From Halomonas sp. JB37 (GTDB lineage: Bacteria; Pseudomonadota; Gammaproteobacteria; Pseudomonadales; Halomonadaceae), in contig NZ_NRGW01000001.1 of the NCBI RefSeq assembly GCF_002332255.1, positions 1 to 64,000 on the forward strand: DNA of 64,000 bases, written 5' to 3'. The translations under genes were made by a program, and so were the position numbers. Numbering within the stretch: the first letter of the stretch is position 1; each line of letters starts with the position of its first letter. The notes beneath the pieces were generated by a model that ran no database searches, was not told the origin of the DNA, and saw nothing but the letters and a program-made list of their open reading frames with translations. Shown piece by piece: positions 37,620 to 46,205 of the stretch.

Positions 37620-38366
37620 CTAGCCCATAAACTGACCGCCATTGATATCGATGTTAGCGCCCGTAATAAATCCTGACTCCTTATCGGCTAAGAAAGTGAC
37701 CAGACGGCCAATCTCTTCCGGCGTACCATAGCGCTTCACCGGAATCGTTTCCCTGATGGCTTCACGCACTTTTTCTGGAATACTCATAATCATATCGGTG
37801 GCGATGTAGCCAGGCGATACGGTATTGACGGTAATACCCTTGGTCGCTGTTTCCTGCGCCAATGACATGGTTAAACCGTGCATCCCAGCTTTGGCGGCCG
37901 CGTAGTTGACCTGGCCAAACTGCCCCTTGCGGCCATTAATGGATGAAATATTAATAACCCGTCCATAGCCATGCTCAAGCATCATCTCAATGACGCTGCG
38001 GCACGTATTAAAAACGCTGTTGAGGTTGGTATCGAGCACTTCGTACCACTGCTCATAAGACATTTTTTTCATGGTGCCATCACGCGTAATGCCCGCACAG
38101 TTCACGAGCACACTGATGGGTCCGTACTTGTCATGAATTTCGCGGGCACCTTCCAGGCAGGCATTGTGATCGGACAGGTCGACGCCGGATAGTTCGATAT
38201 TGCTATAGCCGTCAGCCTGCTGCGTTTCTAGCCAGGTTTTGGCCTTATCGGGGTTGCGGTAACCCGCGACGACCAGATAACCCGCATCTGCCAACGAACG
38301 GCAAATCGCCGTACCGATACCACCAGTTCCACCAGTTACCCAGGCGACGGGGGCTTGATTGGCCAT
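37620..38366 (-). CDS. phaB: Acetoacetyl-CoA reductase (NADPH)
   Basis: A 248-residue short-chain dehydrogenase reducing acetoacetyl-CoA to (R)-3-hydroxybutyryl-CoA for polyhydroxyalkanoate synthesis. Visible are the Rossmann TGGTGGIGTAICR, VNCAGITRDGTMKKM, the catalytic Ser-Tyr-Lys (INISSINGRKGQFGQVNYAAAKAG) and SPGYIATDM. The RKGQFGQ and VNTVSPGYIATDMI blocks are typical of PhaB rather than FabG. phaA and phaC are not in the window, as is common for scattered PHA genes in Halomonas. Confidence 0.9.
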   Translation of the reverse strand: MANQAPVAWVTGGTGGIGTAICRSLADAGYLVVAGYRNPDKAKTWLETQQADGYSNIELSGVDLSDHNACLEGAREIHDKYGPISVLVNCAGITRDGTMKKMSYEQWYEVLDTNLNSVFNTCRSVIEMMLEHGYGRVINISSINGRKGQFGQVNYAAAKAGMHGLTMSLAQETATKGITVNTVSPGYIATDMIMSIPEKVREAIRETIPVKRYGTPEEIGRLVTFLADKESGFITGANIDINGGQFMG

Positions 38367-38563
38367 TGACTACCTCCCTGATATGACAAATGACTTGAAC
38401 CTAACAGCACAGCACTACGCCTGCACTACTCTAGTGCGCCCGTTGGTCAAGCAATACACCAGCGTAAGCTTTTTATTGTGACTATTTGAAGCATCGCGAT
38501 ACGCCCTTAATATTGCAGTAGTACGCCGCGAACCGCTATAAGCCGAACGTGTTAATACGCCTG

Positions 38564-38591
38564 TTGACTTCACGCAAAAAGCCTGTAGAAT
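38564..38591 (+). promoter_or_regulatory. Promoter of the initiator tRNA gene
   Basis: TTGACT (38564-38569), a 16-bp spacer and TAGAAT (38586-38591) are followed by the discriminator ACGCC. The same 16-bp spacing and TAGAATACGCC occur at the rrn promoter (56317-56344). The tRNA begins 15 bp after the -10. Confidence 0.85.
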
Positions 38592-38605
38592 ACGCCACAA
38601 GTTGA

Positions 38606-38682
<77 letters not shown>

Positions 38683-38695
38683 AATATAGAAGAAG

Positions 38696-38723
38696 CCAAT
38701 ACCTTATGGGTGTTGGTTTTTTT
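38696..38723 (+). terminator. Terminator after the initiator tRNA
   Basis: CCAATACC-TTAT-GGGTGTTGG makes a stem with a G-T pair and is followed by seven T residues. Confidence 0.88.
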
Positions 38724-38819
38724 GCTTTCTGGGCTCCAGAAAACTCCCTATCTATGCTGAATGACATCCCTCTCAACGATCAATCTTTGGCAGCTAAGCT
38801 TAATTCACTCAAGCATGCA

Positions 38820-39302
38820 CTACTCCAACATAGATTCTAAGCGCAGCGCCTGCTCGCCCGTCAACTGCGTGACGCACTGCATCTCAGAAAGATTGGCGAT
38901 GGTGGGGTCTTGAACCGAAATGAATTCACACATGCCATCGCGAAAAGACAGCCAAGTGCGGTGCGCATCGAGTAACTGTGTGCGCAGAAGCTCAGTGGAT
39001 TGCTCGGCCTGCATTGCGCTATAGGCCTCACTCAACCTAGCATCCCAAGACTGCAGCACACCCTCGTAGCATTCGGTCATCGCCTCTGCCGTATCGCCAT
39101 CGCTACGATTAGCCATGCACTCATGCGCCGGCTGACCAATACAATCGACCTTCTCTCCAAAGGTGTCAGTCGCCGCCAAACACTCTTCGATACTCTGACG
39201 ATACGGCTGCTCATCCTGAGCATAAGACGTACTTGTGCATAAAGCCCAAGCAACAATGCCGACAAGGCACAGGCGTAGCCTAGGTAGCTTCACTAACATC
39301 AT
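38820..39302 (-). CDS. Secreted LprI-like (DUF1311) protein
   Basis: A 160-residue exported protein with a signal peptide ending near TSTSYAQ and six Cys in the mature part, likely forming disulfides. The C-terminal half matches the LprI/DUF1311 pattern: LSEAYSAMQAE, LLDAHRTWLSFRDGMCEF and the closing TGEQALRLESML. LprI of mycobacteria inhibits lysozyme; that function should not be assumed here. The ATG at 39302 has GGAAGGA upstream, whereas the ATG at 39317 contains the Shine-Dalgarno in its own codons. Confidence 0.8.
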   Translation of the reverse strand: MMLVKLPRLRLCLVGIVAWALCTSTSYAQDEQPYRQSIEECLAATDTFGEKVDCIGQPAHECMANRSDGDTAEAMTECYEGVLQSWDARLSEAYSAMQAEQSTELLRTQLLDAHRTWLSFRDGMCEFISVQDPTIANLSEMQCVTQLTGEQALRLESMLE

Positions 39303-39494
39303 CAGTATTCCTTCCATGACGGCGTATCTTTACTTGTAACGCATCTAAGATACGAACACCGTATCAGCTTTCCCATTGTTATAGCATGATTAAGCGCTTC
39401 TATATTCCTTGCCAGCCAATGTCACGGTTGAATATTCCCCGCAGCGCCTGCATATCATGGGTAGCTTTCTTCTTTTTTAAGGTTGAGTCTAGCC

Positions 39495-40439
39495 ATGCAA
39501 ATTATTGACCCCCGCTCGGGTAAGCCGCTTACTGCCGATCCTGACAATACCGCAACGACGACCGCGAACGCTGAGCGAGCAAACGTACGTCCCGAAGATG
39601 TCATTATTGAGCTGAATGCAGGCAATATTCAGCAGATTCTGGAAGCATCAAAGCAGGTTCCGGTGCTAATGGGCTGCTACTCGCCTGCCAACGAGGCATG
39701 CAGGACGCTACTCGCGGTGCTGGAAAAGCTAGCGGTTGAATACGCAGGCGCCTTCCTACTTGCCAAGCTCGACATTGATACCAATCCAGAAATTGCTGGT
39801 CAGCTAGGCGTGAGCTCTGTGCCTGATGTAAAGCTAATCAGTCAGGGTGGTTTAGTGGATGGCTTCCAAAGTGCGCTGCCTGAAAAAGAAGTGCGTGAGT
39901 GGTTAAACCGCTACTTCCCCGCTTCCGGCGAAGCCCCGCCCAGCCCAGAAGATCTGGCGGAAGAAGCCCTAAAAGCAGGCGATACCGCTGGCGCGCGCGA
40001 TATTTATCAAACGCTCATTGGCCAATATCCTGAACACTATGCCTATCAAATAGCGTTTGCGCGCGTGCTGGTCGCCGAAAATCGCTATGACGAAGCGCGA
40101 GACGTGCTGAATAATTTACCGCCGGAAGAACGCGATGCCGCGCCTGCGCGTGGAGTACGTGCCAGCATCGAGTTTAGCGAGCAGGCACTCTCGGCTGACG
40201 AGATCGCCGCGCTTGCTGATCGCACCGATAGCGAGGCGCAGTATCAGCGGGCTCTGCGCCAAATCGCGGATGGCCACTATGATGAAGGTCTACAGGCGCT
40301 GCTTGCGCTGATGAAGCAAGACCGCGCCTACAACGATGACGCAGCGCGTAAAACGCTCCTTCAGGCGTTCGATGCGCTAGGCGCGGACCATCCACTGACC
40401 GTTGCCTACCGCCGCAAACTCTTTGCAATGCTCTATTAA
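39495..40439 (+). CDS. CnoX (YbbN)-like thioredoxin-TPR chaperedoxin
   Basis: A 314-residue cytoplasmic protein: a thioredoxin-fold domain (about 35-145; VIIELNAGNIQQILEAS, LAKLDIDTNPEIAGQLGVSSVPDVKL) followed by TPR-like helices (about 155-314). The redox site reads SPANEAC, so the first Cys of CXXC is Asn and only the second remains. This resembles E. coli CnoX, which has SQHC and acts as a holdase with mixed-disulfide ability. The ATG at 39495 is preferred over TTG 39483, which lacks proper spacing to AAGG. A TTGTTATAGCATG motif lies about 110 bp upstream. Confidence 0.85.
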   Translation: MQIIDPRSGKPLTADPDNTATTTANAERANVRPEDVIIELNAGNIQQILEASKQVPVLMGCYSPANEACRTLLAVLEKLAVEYAGAFLLAKLDIDTNPEIAGQLGVSSVPDVKLISQGGLVDGFQSALPEKEVREWLNRYFPASGEAPPSPEDLAEEALKAGDTAGARDIYQTLIGQYPEHYAYQIAFARVLVAENRYDEARDVLNNLPPEERDAAPARGVRASIEFSEQALSADEIAALADRTDSEAQYQRALRQIADGHYDEGLQALLALMKQDRAYNDDAARKTLLQAFDALGADHPLTVAYRRKLFAMLY

Positions 40440-40499
40440 GCAACTTTTCACATCTTCTTACGCATGGCGCGCATATCTGACAACGCTGCTTGAGGAATC

Positions 40500-41153
40500 A
40501 TGAACAAACAAGACAAGCCATTACGCATAGATATCGTGTCGGATGTCGTTTGCCCCTGGTGCATCATCGGCTACCGACAACTGGCCGAGGCGTTAAAAGC
40601 AACCGACACAGCGCATGAGATTCATTGGCACTCATTTGAGCTGAACCCTGACATGCCGCCTGAGGGCCAAAACCTGCGCGACCATATTGCTGAGAAATAT
40701 GGTACCAGTGCCCAGGAGTCCGAAGAGAGTCGGCGCAAGATGACAGCGCTTGGTGCAGATGTCGGGTTCGAGTTCCGCTTCAGTGACGATACGCGTACGT
40801 ACAACACCTTCAACATACACCAGCTTCTGCATTGGGCCGGCCAGCAAGAGCGTATGCACGATCTTAAACTGGCTCTTTTTACTGCTCACTTCACCCATCA
40901 GCGCCATCTTTCTGACAACCATGTGCTGGCAGAAATAGCCGCAGAGATTGGCCTGGATCGCTCCGAAGCTCTAGCGATTCTTGAGAGTCAACGCTTTGCT
41001 GAAGAAGTGCGCGATGCGCAGCGCGTTTCGCGGGAACAAGGCATTCAAGGCGTGCCAGCCGTTATTTTCAATCGCCGTCATCTTGTGACGGGCGCACAGG
41101 GAATAGCAAACTACACCCATATTCTGGAGCAGTTGGAGGAGATGCAGGATTGA
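40500..41153 (+). CDS. DsbA-family oxidoreductase (FrnE-like)
   Basis: A 217-residue cytoplasmic (no signal peptide) thioredoxin-fold protein with a helical insert. The active site is VVCPWCIIG (CPWC) near residue 19-22; HWHSFELNPDMPPEG and GVQGVPAVIFNRR-type cis-Pro block (QGVPAVIFN) mark the 2-hydroxychromene-2-carboxylate isomerase/DsbA group called FrnE. Members act in oxidative stress. A GAGG Shine-Dalgarno precedes ATG 40500. It follows the CnoX-like gene by 60 bp, so both may form one redox unit. Confidence 0.88.
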   Translation: MNKQDKPLRIDIVSDVVCPWCIIGYRQLAEALKATDTAHEIHWHSFELNPDMPPEGQNLRDHIAEKYGTSAQESEESRRKMTALGADVGFEFRFSDDTRTYNTFNIHQLLHWAGQQERMHDLKLALFTAHFTHQRHLSDNHVLAEIAAEIGLDRSEALAILESQRFAEEVRDAQRVSREQGIQGVPAVIFNRRHLVTGAQGIANYTHILEQLEEMQD

Positions 41154-41281
41154 AGTGGCATGCAAGCTCTGTTGCCAGATATAGCTGCAGCGCTCGTTCC
41201 AACGAACCTTGCTACTTGCAGAATGCTTTTAGCAACTGGCATAAAATTGTTATAGCATGGGCGATTGCCCATTATCATAGG

Positions 41282-41647
41282 ATGTATCGTTTCGTGAAAA
41301 AAACTATCTCCGCACTCGTGCTCCTAGGCCTCTTCGTCAGCCATGCTGCTAGCGCACAAACACAAGAGTGCTCAGCCGAAGCGCTGATGACTGCCAATCA
41401 GGAAGTTCAAATTCAGATGGCGCAGTTTGCCGAGCAAAGAATGTCCTCGGACGCTCAAAACAGCGATGCAATGGCTGAAATGGAAAGCATTCTTCAGAAT
41501 GCAGGTGTGAATAATACGATTGCTAAGCACGCAGACGAACTGGAAATGATGGAGCCTGGTTCTAACCACCAGCCTTCCCAGGCGCTGTGTGATGATATGT
41601 ATGCCATGAACGATCGCCTGAGTGCAGAGCTGAAGCAGCGCCAGTAG
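41282..41647 (+). CDS. Small exported protein of unknown function
   Basis: A 121-residue protein with a clear signal peptide (KKTISALVLLGLFVSHAASA) and a mature part of about 95 residues, Gln/Met/Glu-rich, with two Cys (ECSAEA and ALCDDM) flanking a helical stretch. I do not recognise a family. ATG 41282 follows AGG too closely; GTG 41294 is an equally good start. A longer opening from 41150 is rejected because it would destroy the signal peptide. A TTGTTATAGCATG motif at 41248-41260 lies just upstream, the same as upstream of the CnoX-like gene. Confidence 0.65.
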   Translation: MYRFVKKTISALVLLGLFVSHAASAQTQECSAEALMTANQEVQIQMAQFAEQRMSSDAQNSDAMAEMESILQNAGVNNTIAKHADELEMMEPGSNHQPSQALCDDMYAMNDRLSAELKQRQ

Positions 41648-41711
41648 CACGCCCTCTCAGAAGAGGGGTCGCGGCGTTTAGTCCGCGCCCCTCCCTGTAC
41701 TTAGCGATGCC

Positions 41712-42896
41712 TTAATCTCCGCATCTAACGCCTTTGTTTTTCAACATGGCGTCCATACGCGACAACGCCACTTCCAGCTGAGAAGCAGTGGTGCCAAAGT
41801 TAAGCCGCACAAAGCCGGGGCAACCAAAGGCTGCTCCGTCCGAGAGCGCCACGCCCACCTCGCTCAGCAGTGTTTGATATGGCGCCTCACCCAGCCCCGC
41901 CTCGCGCATATCTAGCCATGCCAAATAGGTGGCCTCAGACGCATGCCAATTAACGCCCGGCCAAGTCGCCACGCGCGCTTGCAGGGTGTCGCGATTCTCG
42001 CGTAATACATTTAACAGTGCCTGTCGCCACGCCTCTCCTTCACGATAAGCGGCCTCCGCCGCAACCAAGCCCAGCACATTACCGTCAGGAAGCAGCCCTT
42101 TTGCTGCGGCGGCAAATCGCTTGCGCAGCTTAGCATCGGGAATCACCGCGCAGGCGCTGGTTAAACCGGCCAAATTAAAGGTTTTAGACGGTGCCCACAG
42201 CGTAATGGTGCGCTTCGCTAGTCCAGGAAACGCCGCGGCCAACGGGCGATGCTGCGCCCCCTCGTTTAATAGCAGGTCACAGTGCAGCTCGTCTGACACT
42301 ACCCAAAGGTCGTGGCGCTCCACCAGCGTAGCCAGCGCTGCCAGCTCTTCATGTCGCCATACACGGCCGGTCGGGTTATGAGGCTGACACCACAGTAACA
42401 AGCGTGTTCTAGGCGTAATTGCCGCCTCTAGAGCAGCGATATCGAGCTGCCAAGGCTCGCCCGGCGCGGTAGGTTGCGCCAGCATGGCCTGCTGAGGCAG
42501 CCGCCCCGTTCGCTCAGCCACCGCTAAGAAAGGTGGGTAGATCGGTGCGACGGTCAATACGCCGTCGCCAGGTTCAGTCAGGGCCAACGCTGCTAGGTGC
42601 AATGCCGGCACCACCCCAGGCAACCACTGCTGCCACTCGGGTTGAATGCGCCAGTCATAGTGTTGAGCACTCCACTGACACAGCGTTTCTGTTAACGTAG
42701 CCGGCACTTCGCCATAGCCATAAACACCGTGGGCCACTCTCGCCTGTAGCGCATCAATGACCGCTGGCGGCGAGCAAAAGTCCATATCGGCAACCCACAG
42801 AGGTAAGATATCGTCACCGTAACGGTGCCATTTCTGTGATGCCCAGTCACCTTCTGGATGGCGGCGTTCAATAGGCGTGGCAAAATCATAGGCCAT
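41712..42896 (-). CDS. PatB/MalY-type PLP-dependent C-S lyase (cystathionine beta-lyase)
   Basis: A 394-residue fold-type I aminotransferase-like enzyme. Characteristic are LPLWVADMDFCSPPAVIDAL at the start, YGYGEVPATL, CQPHNPTGRVW, VVSDELHCDLL and the PLP-lysine block PSKTFNLAGL. Members cleave cystathionine or cysteine to pyruvate, ammonia and a thiol. ATG 42896 is chosen; GTG 42908 is a possible alternative. It is divergent from the next gene with only 37 bp between starts. Confidence 0.9.
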   Translation of the reverse strand: MAYDFATPIERRHPEGDWASQKWHRYGDDILPLWVADMDFCSPPAVIDALQARVAHGVYGYGEVPATLTETLCQWSAQHYDWRIQPEWQQWLPGVVPALHLAALALTEPGDGVLTVAPIYPPFLAVAERTGRLPQQAMLAQPTAPGEPWQLDIAALEAAITPRTRLLLWCQPHNPTGRVWRHEELAALATLVERHDLWVVSDELHCDLLLNEGAQHRPLAAAFPGLAKRTITLWAPSKTFNLAGLTSACAVIPDAKLRKRFAAAAKGLLPDGNVLGLVAAEAAYREGEAWRQALLNVLRENRDTLQARVATWPGVNWHASEATYLAWLDMREAGLGEAPYQTLLSEVGVALSDGAAFGCPGFVRLNFGTTASQLEVALSRMDAMLKNKGVRCGD

Positions 42897-42933
42897 AAAA
42901 AATCTCACTCATTCAATAGGAGTTGTGCTGAGC

Positions 42934-43365
42934 ATGCCGCAAGATGACTTTTATACCAAGATGCGCGCTGGGCTTCCCGCTCTTTTGCGCCAGTGGCGTG
43001 CACTAGGCCAGGCGGATGCTGACCGCTTGGCGCTGATTCTCGCCGAGACGGCACGGGTGGCCAAGCTGGGTGAGCCTGAAAGTACGCCGAGCGGCTCAAC
43101 GCTCGATGCATGGAGCACGGCCAGCGCGGATGACATTCCCCTCTGGGCACCCCGTACGGCGGTATTTCTGCTCAATCAAATGCCCGCTCGCCCGACACCG
43201 AATAGCGATGCTGAAGCCTGTGCCTGGGCCTACTGCTGGCTGCGGAACCGATCGTTTGACTCACTACAGGCCGCTCATGAGGCGCTCCCCACGCATTTAA
43301 AAGCACCGCTAGACAATGCGCTAGAGGCCGCGTGGCGCGACCAGCAAGGGCTGCGCTTAGTCTAA
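42934..43365 (+). CDS. Hypothetical cytoplasmic protein
   Basis: A 143-residue, Ala/Leu/Trp-rich helical protein starting MPQDDFYTKMRAGLPALLRQW. No signal peptide or membrane segment and no motif that I recognise. ATG 42934 lies 10 bases after AGGAG; the GTG at 42925 is only two bases away from it and is unlikely. It stands divergent from the PatB gene. Codon use is like the neighbours, so it is probably a real lineage gene. Confidence 0.65.
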   Translation: MPQDDFYTKMRAGLPALLRQWRALGQADADRLALILAETARVAKLGEPESTPSGSTLDAWSTASADDIPLWAPRTAVFLLNQMPARPTPNSDAEACAWAYCWLRNRSFDSLQAAHEALPTHLKAPLDNALEAAWRDQQGLRLV

Positions 43366-43449
43366 ATGACGATGCTTATGCATCAATATCTTTAAAATAA
43401 AATACTTAAAATCAAAATAGCGATACCATAACCGTGAGGGCAACGCCGC

Positions 43450-44259
43450 ATGTTAGAAATTCCGCTCACTTGGCAGCTAGCGAAACTCAGCCTCTCAATC
43501 AGCATGGTATTAGGCCTGGGTGCGATTGCGATGCGTACGAGCCCTCGTACGGCCGGGCTACTCGCCGGCTACCCGCTAGGAACGTCCTTGACGCTGTTTT
43601 TTATTGGTTTAGAAATTTCTCCAACATTTGCAACCCAAAGCGCGATACATACACTGGCGGGCTTTACCGCGACAATAGCGTTAGGCGCTGGTTACTTAGT
43701 GGCAGGCGGACGACAGCCCGGCATTAAAGGCATGGCGAGCGGCGTGGCCGGTGGCTTTATAGCATGGTTCACTGCCAGCAGCCTACTCACTCAGTTTGAC
43801 TTCACCCGGCTCAGCGGTACGCTAGTAACACTGTGCGCTATTGGCGTGTTTAGTACGCTGTTCCGCGCGATCCCTGATGTAAAAAGTCCCGCTAGCCGTG
43901 CATTTTCACTATCAGCGCTGGCCGCACGCGCCTGCCTTGCAACCATCATCGTGTTTACAATCACGCGGCTAGCGCATTGGCTCCCGCCCGCCTGGGCAGG
44001 CACCCTGGCTGCTTTTCCTGTCACTATGCTGCCCTTTCTGCTGATCCTTCACTTGAACCATGGCATGGCACCGGTAGCCACTGTCATTAAGCATTTCCCG
44101 ATGGGACTAGGCTCACTGCTAAGTTACACGCTATGCGTTTCCTACACTTATAGTTCGCTAGGGCTTTTGTGGGGCACATTGGCTGGGTTCGCAGCGGCGA
44201 CGCTATGGCTGCTGGGATGGATGCAATTGACCGCTTGGTATCAGCGCCGCACCACTTGA
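43450..44259 (+). CDS. Multi-pass membrane protein with internal GlpM-like duplication
   Basis: A 269-residue protein of about eight to ten membrane segments. Two related segments stand out: AGLLAGYPLGTSLTLFFIGLE (in part; residues about 37-57) and AGTLAAFPVTMLPFLLILHL (about 182-201). Both carry the AG-LA-(Y/F)P pattern of small GlpM-type membrane proteins, suggesting an internal duplication. Function unknown. An 84-bp AT-rich leader separates it from the upstream gene; GTGAGGG precedes ATG 43450. Confidence 0.7.
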   Translation: MLEIPLTWQLAKLSLSISMVLGLGAIAMRTSPRTAGLLAGYPLGTSLTLFFIGLEISPTFATQSAIHTLAGFTATIALGAGYLVAGGRQPGIKGMASGVAGGFIAWFTASSLLTQFDFTRLSGTLVTLCAIGVFSTLFRAIPDVKSPASRAFSLSALAARACLATIIVFTITRLAHWLPPAWAGTLAAFPVTMLPFLLILHLNHGMAPVATVIKHFPMGLGSLLSYTLCVSYTYSSLGLLWGTLAGFAAATLWLLGWMQLTAWYQRRTT

Positions 44260-44318
44260 CCAAGAGCTTGGTTGGGATAATCCTAAATGAGCTGCGTTGC
44301 TAACAATGAGGATACGCC

Positions 44319-44726
44319 ATGTTTACCCGCACTATTGAGCCCGCGTTTTATGACACCGACGCGCTAGGGCATATTAATAACACGCGGCTACCCGCGTGGT
44401 TTGAACTCGCCCGCAATGACTTGTTTAAGCTCTTCACACCCGATTTAAACCCTAAGCAGTGGCGTTTGATCATGGCGCGCATGGAAGTCGACTATCGAGC
44501 TGAACTGTTTTACGGTCACGATATCGAAATACGCACTTACTTAACCCGACTAGGCAATAGCTCGTTTACAGTGACCCAGGAGGCACGCCAGCACGGCAAG
44601 CTCACCAATCTTGGTCACGCCGTTATGGTGCAATATGACCATCAGGCCAAATGCGCTGTACCGATCAAGGACGGCCTGCGCGAAGCGCTAACGGCGCATG
44701 TACAGGATGCGCCTGAACCTGCCTGA
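44319..44726 (+). CDS. Acyl-CoA thioesterase, 4-hydroxybenzoyl-CoA thioesterase (hotdog) family
   Basis: A 135-residue single-hotdog protein with the active-site helix block YDTDALGHINNTRLPAWFE near residues 11-29 (Asp14 or the DTDALGHI motif), then MEVDYRAELFYGHDIEIRT. This is the YbgC/FadM-like group that hydrolyses acyl-CoA; the substrate is not inferable. GAGGATACGCC precedes the ATG. It lies upstream of two small genes on the same strand (gap 42 bp). Confidence 0.87.
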   Translation: MFTRTIEPAFYDTDALGHINNTRLPAWFELARNDLFKLFTPDLNPKQWRLIMARMEVDYRAELFYGHDIEIRTYLTRLGNSSFTVTQEARQHGKLTNLGHAVMVQYDHQAKCAVPIKDGLREALTAHVQDAPEPA

Positions 44727-44768
44727 TTGACGTCGCCCCAGGCAGCTGGGGCAACAGGAGCCCGTACA

Positions 44769-45095
44769 ATGGCAATCCGTTACACTCTCTGGCTAGACCC
44801 TGACAACGTTGCCCAGCATCGCGCTGTCGAGGCTGACCTTGAGCATTATTTTATGGAACGCTTCGCCGACTATCCGCATATCCGCTTGTTCGGTGCAGAC
44901 CCCTACGATTATGATGCCCCCTTCAACCGCCTTTATGACGTGTTAATGGCACGAGCCGCTGAATACTGTGAGCGGACGTGGTGCTATGTCGCGTCACCCG
45001 AACAGCTCAACCGCTGCTTTTTCCGTGCTGTTGGCCGCTCAAATAAATTTGTGAGAGACCAGCCCAATGGTGATACGCACCAATCAGGTTCCTGA
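44769..45095 (+). CDS. Hypothetical small protein
   Basis: A 108-residue protein beginning MAIRYTLWLDPDNVAQHRA, rich in Tyr, Asp and Arg, with three Cys (YCERTWC, NRCF). No family is recognised. ATG 44769 has CAGGAG nine bases upstream; the opening at 44727 is less likely. It overlaps the DUF501 gene by 29 bp in another frame, so the pair is probably coupled. Confidence 0.6.
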   Translation: MAIRYTLWLDPDNVAQHRAVEADLEHYFMERFADYPHIRLFGADPYDYDAPFNRLYDVLMARAAEYCERTWCYVASPEQLNRCFFRAVGRSNKFVRDQPNGDTHQSGS

Positions 45096-45588
45096 CGAGC
45101 GTCAGCTCGCCATTATTGCCCAACAACTTGGCCGCGCACCGCGTGGTATCGAAGCCGTTGCCGCCACTGACGGTGAAGGTACGCCACTAGTTCTGCGTAT
45201 GGCTCCCATTGTTGATGGCAAACCCTTTCCAACGCTGTACTGGCTTTGTTCAGACGTGCTTAAAGTCGAGATTTCACGTATTGAGGCCGTTGGCGTTATC
45301 AAAGCGCTGGAGCAACGTCTTCAGGAAGAGCCCGAGTTTCTTGAGGCTTACCAGCAGAGTCACCGCGATTACGTCACCGCTCGCTGGGACTATATGAGCG
45401 CCGCTCAGCGTGATGAAGTCGCACAGCTCGGCTATACCGACGTGCTGACCGAGCGCGGCATTGGTGGCATTAGCAATTGGCAACAGATTCGCTGCCTGCA
45501 TACTCAGTACGCCCACCATCTATGTGGTGACAATGTGATCGGTCAATGGATGGATCAGCAGCATCAGATCGACCGCCACCTGCCCTAG
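45067..45588 (+). CDS. DUF501 domain protein
   Basis: A 173-residue cytoplasmic protein. The block PFPTLYWLCSDVLKVEISRIEAVG-like region (PFPTLYWLCSDVLK and ISRIEAVGVIKALE) is the DUF501 signature, normally found near eno/ftsB or ppx genes in other phyla. C-terminal GGISNWQQIRCLHTQYAHHLCG includes a Cys-His-rich segment also conserved in DUF501. Biochemical function unknown. Confidence 0.8.
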   Translation: MVIRTNQVPDERQLAIIAQQLGRAPRGIEAVAATDGEGTPLVLRMAPIVDGKPFPTLYWLCSDVLKVEISRIEAVGVIKALEQRLQEEPEFLEAYQQSHRDYVTARWDYMSAAQRDEVAQLGYTDVLTERGIGGISNWQQIRCLHTQYAHHLCGDNVIGQWMDQQHQIDRHLP

Positions 45589-45622
45589 CAATTGCTCATT
45601 TTTAGCATAAGGAATTAACTGG

Positions 45623-46165
45623 ATGTCTAGAATTTGTGTTTATCTTGGCTCCCGTGAAGGCAACAGCCCAGGCTTTCGTCTGGCAACCAATGCGCTCGGC
45701 CGTGCACTGGCTGCACGTGGCCACACGTTGGTTTATGGCGGCGCACGCCTTGGCCTTATGGGCGAACTGGCGAATGCGGCTTTGGAGGCTGGCGGCGACG
45801 TCATTGGCGTGATGCCCGACCACTTGGTTGATCGCGAGCAGGCGCATTTTGGCTTAAGCGAACTGATCCGAGTGCGCAATATGCACGAACGCAAAGCCAC
45901 CATGGCGGCGAATGCCGATGCTTTTATCGCGTTACCCGGCGGCATTGGGACATTTGAAGAGCTGTTTGAAACATGGACGTGGGGTTATCTAGGCCTGCAT
46001 ACCAAACCGATGGGCTTGCTGAATATTGATGAGTTCTACTCACCGCTGCTAACCTTTTTAGACAGCACCGTCGGCCATGGCTTTTTAGCCTCAGCGACTC
46101 GTGACATGTTACTGGACGCAGCGACGCCCAATGAATTGCTTGATGCGTTAGAAGAACAGCTATAG
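45623..46165 (+). CDS. LOG-family (TIGR00730) nucleoside-5'-monophosphate phosphoribohydrolase
   Basis: A 180-residue Rossmann-type enzyme with the family motifs LVYGGARLGLMGELANAAL, VRNMHERKATM and ALPGGIGTFEELFETWTW (PGGxGTxxE). LOG proteins remove ribose 5-phosphate from cytokinin nucleotides or AMP. TAAGGAATTAACTGG precedes the ATG. It follows DUF501 by 34 bp. Confidence 0.92.
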   Translation: MSRICVYLGSREGNSPGFRLATNALGRALAARGHTLVYGGARLGLMGELANAALEAGGDVIGVMPDHLVDREQAHFGLSELIRVRNMHERKATMAANADAFIALPGGIGTFEELFETWTWGYLGLHTKPMGLLNIDEFYSPLLTFLDSTVGHGFLASATRDMLLDAATPNELLDALEEQL

Positions 46166-46205
46166 GGCGGAGAAGAAGATATAGTGAGGAAAGAGTAAAA
46201 CGTGG

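Noticed and set aside
41652..41692. GC-rich hairpins between the small exported protein and PatB genes
   Set aside because: Stems carry a bulge and no T-run follows on either strand, so I do not call a terminator.
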